DNA from: Bauldia sp.
Lineage (GTDB): Bacteria > Pseudomonadota > Alphaproteobacteria > Rhizobiales > Kaistiaceae
Direction: 5' to 3'
Assembly: GCA_020442095.1 (NCBI GenBank)
Contig: JAGRKY010000376.1
Location: 1 to 6,236 of the forward strand
DNA: 6,236 nucleotides
In this document: piece by piece, positions 5,045 to 6,236 of the stretch
Layout of the letters: each line of letters opens with the position of its first letter
How positions within the stretch are numbered: position 1 is the stretch's first letter
Made by a program: the position numbers and the translations under genes
The notes under the pieces: generated by a model
Database searches by the model: none
The model's input: the letters and a program-made list of their open reading frames with translations, nothing else
Told to the model about the DNA's origin: nothing

Positions 5045-6236
5045 CTATCCCCCTGCTGTCGGTCGTCGGGTTGCTCGTTCTCGGCCTGGTCTCGATCCCG
5101 GCAGGTCGCTCGCCGCGCATGTCAGCTGTCGTCTACGTCCTGTCGGCCGCGATTACCGCGGTGCTCCTGGCCTATGCGCTCGCGCACCTCGTGTCCGGGG
5201 CGGAGCCGGTCAGCCAGACAGTGCCGCTCGGACTGCCCTGGATCGGCGTCCATTTCCGGCTCGACGCGTTGTCGTCGCTGTTCCTGGCGATCATCGGCGC
5301 GGGCGGGCTCGCCGCGAGCGTCTACGGGATCGGCTACGGCCGGCATGAGGAATCGCCCGGGCGGGTGCTGCCCTTCTTTCCCGCCTTCATCGCCGGAATG
5401 ACGCTCGTCATCCTCGCTGACGACGCCTTCACCTTCCTGGTCTCCTGGGAATTCATGTCGCTCGCATCGTGGGCGCTGGTGATGGCGCACCACCGGGAAG
5501 GCGACAACGCGCGGTCCGGATACGTCTACCTGATCATGGCGGCGTTCGGGACCTTCTGCCTGCTGCTCGCCTTCGGGCTGCTTGCCGGCGCCCAGGGCAG
5601 CTACGCCTTCGCCGCGATGCGCGGCGGCGAGGCCCTGACGCCGGTGACCGCCGCGCTGGTCCTGACGCTTGCGCTGATCGGGGCGGGCTCGAAGGCGGGG
5701 CTGGTGCCGCTCCATGTCTGGCTGCCGCTCGCCCATCCCGCGGCGCCGAGCCACGTTTCCGCGCTGATGAGCGGCGTGATGACCAAGGTCGCGATCTACG
5801 CCTTCATCCGGATCGTCTTCGATCTGGTCGGCCCGATCGAATGGTGGTGGAGCGTGCCGCTGCTCGTCGTCGGCGGCTGCACCGCGGTGCTCGGCGTGCT
5901 CTACGCCTCAATGCAGGAGGACATGAAGCGCGTCCTCGCCTATTCGACGATCGAGAATATCGGCGTCATCTTCGTAGGCCTCGGGCTGGCGCTTGCCTTT
6001 TCGGCGAGCGGCTTTCCTGCCGCAGCGGCCCTGGCGATGACCGCGGCGCTCTTCCACGCGGTCAACCACGCGCTGTTCAAGAGCCTGCTCTTCTTCGGCG
6101 CCGGCGCGGTCCTCACCGCGACCGGCGAACGGCGGATGGATGCGCTCGGCGGGCTGATCCGCCGCATGCCGCAGACCAGCATCGTCTTCCTCGTCGGCTG
6201 CGTGGCGATATCCGCGCTGCCGCCGCTCAACGGCTT
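5041..6236 (+). CDS. hyfB: HyfB-like proton-conducting membrane subunit of an energy-converting hydrogenase/complex I-type complex (3' truncated by window edge)
   Basis: The frame is open from the ATG at 5041 to the window end, 398 complete codons without a stop; E. coli HyfB is about 670 residues, so some 40% is missing. It is an almost entirely hydrophobic polytopic membrane protein with about a dozen predicted helices so far. The central region matches the antiporter-like subunit family (Proton_antipo_M; NuoL/M/N, MrpA/D, HyfB/HycC): SWEFMS with Glu137, SKAGLVPLHVWLP with Lys218, then AHPAAPSHVSALMSGVM (231-247), with Lys249 just after it. YSTIENIGVIFVGLGLA (301-317) and FHAVNHALFKSLLFFGAG (338-355) are closer to HyfB/HycC than to NuoL. 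Such subunits pump protons or sodium when coupled to hydrogenase or related redox arms in the inner membrane. It is translationally coupled to the preceding XRE gene. No catalytic subunit is visible, so Hyf, Ehr (hydrogenase-related) and formate hydrogenlyase-like complexes cannot be told apart. Confidence 0.88.
   Translation, partial: MTIPLLSVVGLLVLGLVSIPAGRSPRMSAVVYVLSAAITAVLLAYALAHLVSGAEPVSQTVPLGLPWIGVHFRLDALSSLFLAIIGAGGLAASVYGIGYGRHEESPGRVLPFFPAFIAGMTLVILADDAFTFLVSWEFMSLASWALVMAHHREGDNARSGYVYLIMAAFGTFCLLLAFGLLAGAQGSYAFAAMRGGEALTPVTAALVLTLALIGAGSKAGLVPLHVWLPLAHPAAPSHVSALMSGVMTKVAIYAFIRIVFDLVGPIEWWWSVPLLVVGGCTAVLGVLYASMQEDMKRVLAYSTIENIGVIFVGLGLALAFSASGFPAAAALAMTAALFHAVNHALFKSLLFFGAGAVLTATGERRMDALGGLIRRMPQTSIVFLVGCVAISALPPLNG

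Noticed and set aside
5122..5754. 210-codon minus-strand open frame opposite the HyfB-like gene
   Set aside because: Its product is Arg/Gln/Glu-rich with no motifs, while the plus-strand frame gives a coherent membrane protein with conserved residues.

Overview
The window is GC-rich, densely coding DNA that reads like the chromosome of an alphaproteobacterium, most likely in or near the Hyphomicrobiales (Rhizobiales). This rests on base composition and on the family variants present: a KamA/EpmB-type lysine aminomutase with a short tail, a periplasmic SleB-type cell wall hydrolase, a small stand-alone HicA-like protein and an 81-residue XRE regulator. No rRNA, tRNA, CRISPR array, insertion sequence or integrase was seen. 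The species cannot be named from this sequence.

Left part (1-2130). The 3' two thirds or so of a lysine 2,3-aminomutase/EpmB-type gene enters from the left edge on the plus strand and stops at 594. It converges on two minus-strand genes: a HicA-fold protein (866-1129) with no recognisable HicB partner, and an exported SleB/CwlJ-type cell wall hydrolase (1258-2130). A GC-rich hairpin directly after the hydrolase stop probably separates these two. A perfect 9-bp hairpin lies between the aminomutase and the HicA-like gene.

Middle part (2271-4574). An amidase-signature enzyme resembling 6-aminohexanoate cyclic-dimer hydrolase (NylA) and a short-chain dehydrogenase/reductase lie head to tail on the minus strand. 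They are 87 bp apart with no convincing terminator between them, so they probably form a catabolic or detoxifying operon. The amidase may start at a TTG behind a very strong Shine-Dalgarno rather than at the upstream ATG, and its likely promoter has an inverted repeat inside the -35/-10 spacer.

Right part (4575-6236). A 224-bp divergent intergenic region contains an AT-rich block full of TGAT-type repeats. It leads straight into a small XRE repressor-like gene whose stop overlaps the start of the next gene (ATGA). That next gene runs off the right edge for at least 398 codons and encodes a HyfB-like antiporter-type membrane subunit of the energy-converting hydrogenase / complex I superfamily. 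The regulator is therefore translationally coupled to the first visible gene of what is likely a Hyf/Ehr-type membrane complex operon. This is the most interesting feature of the window, but the rest of the operon is outside it.
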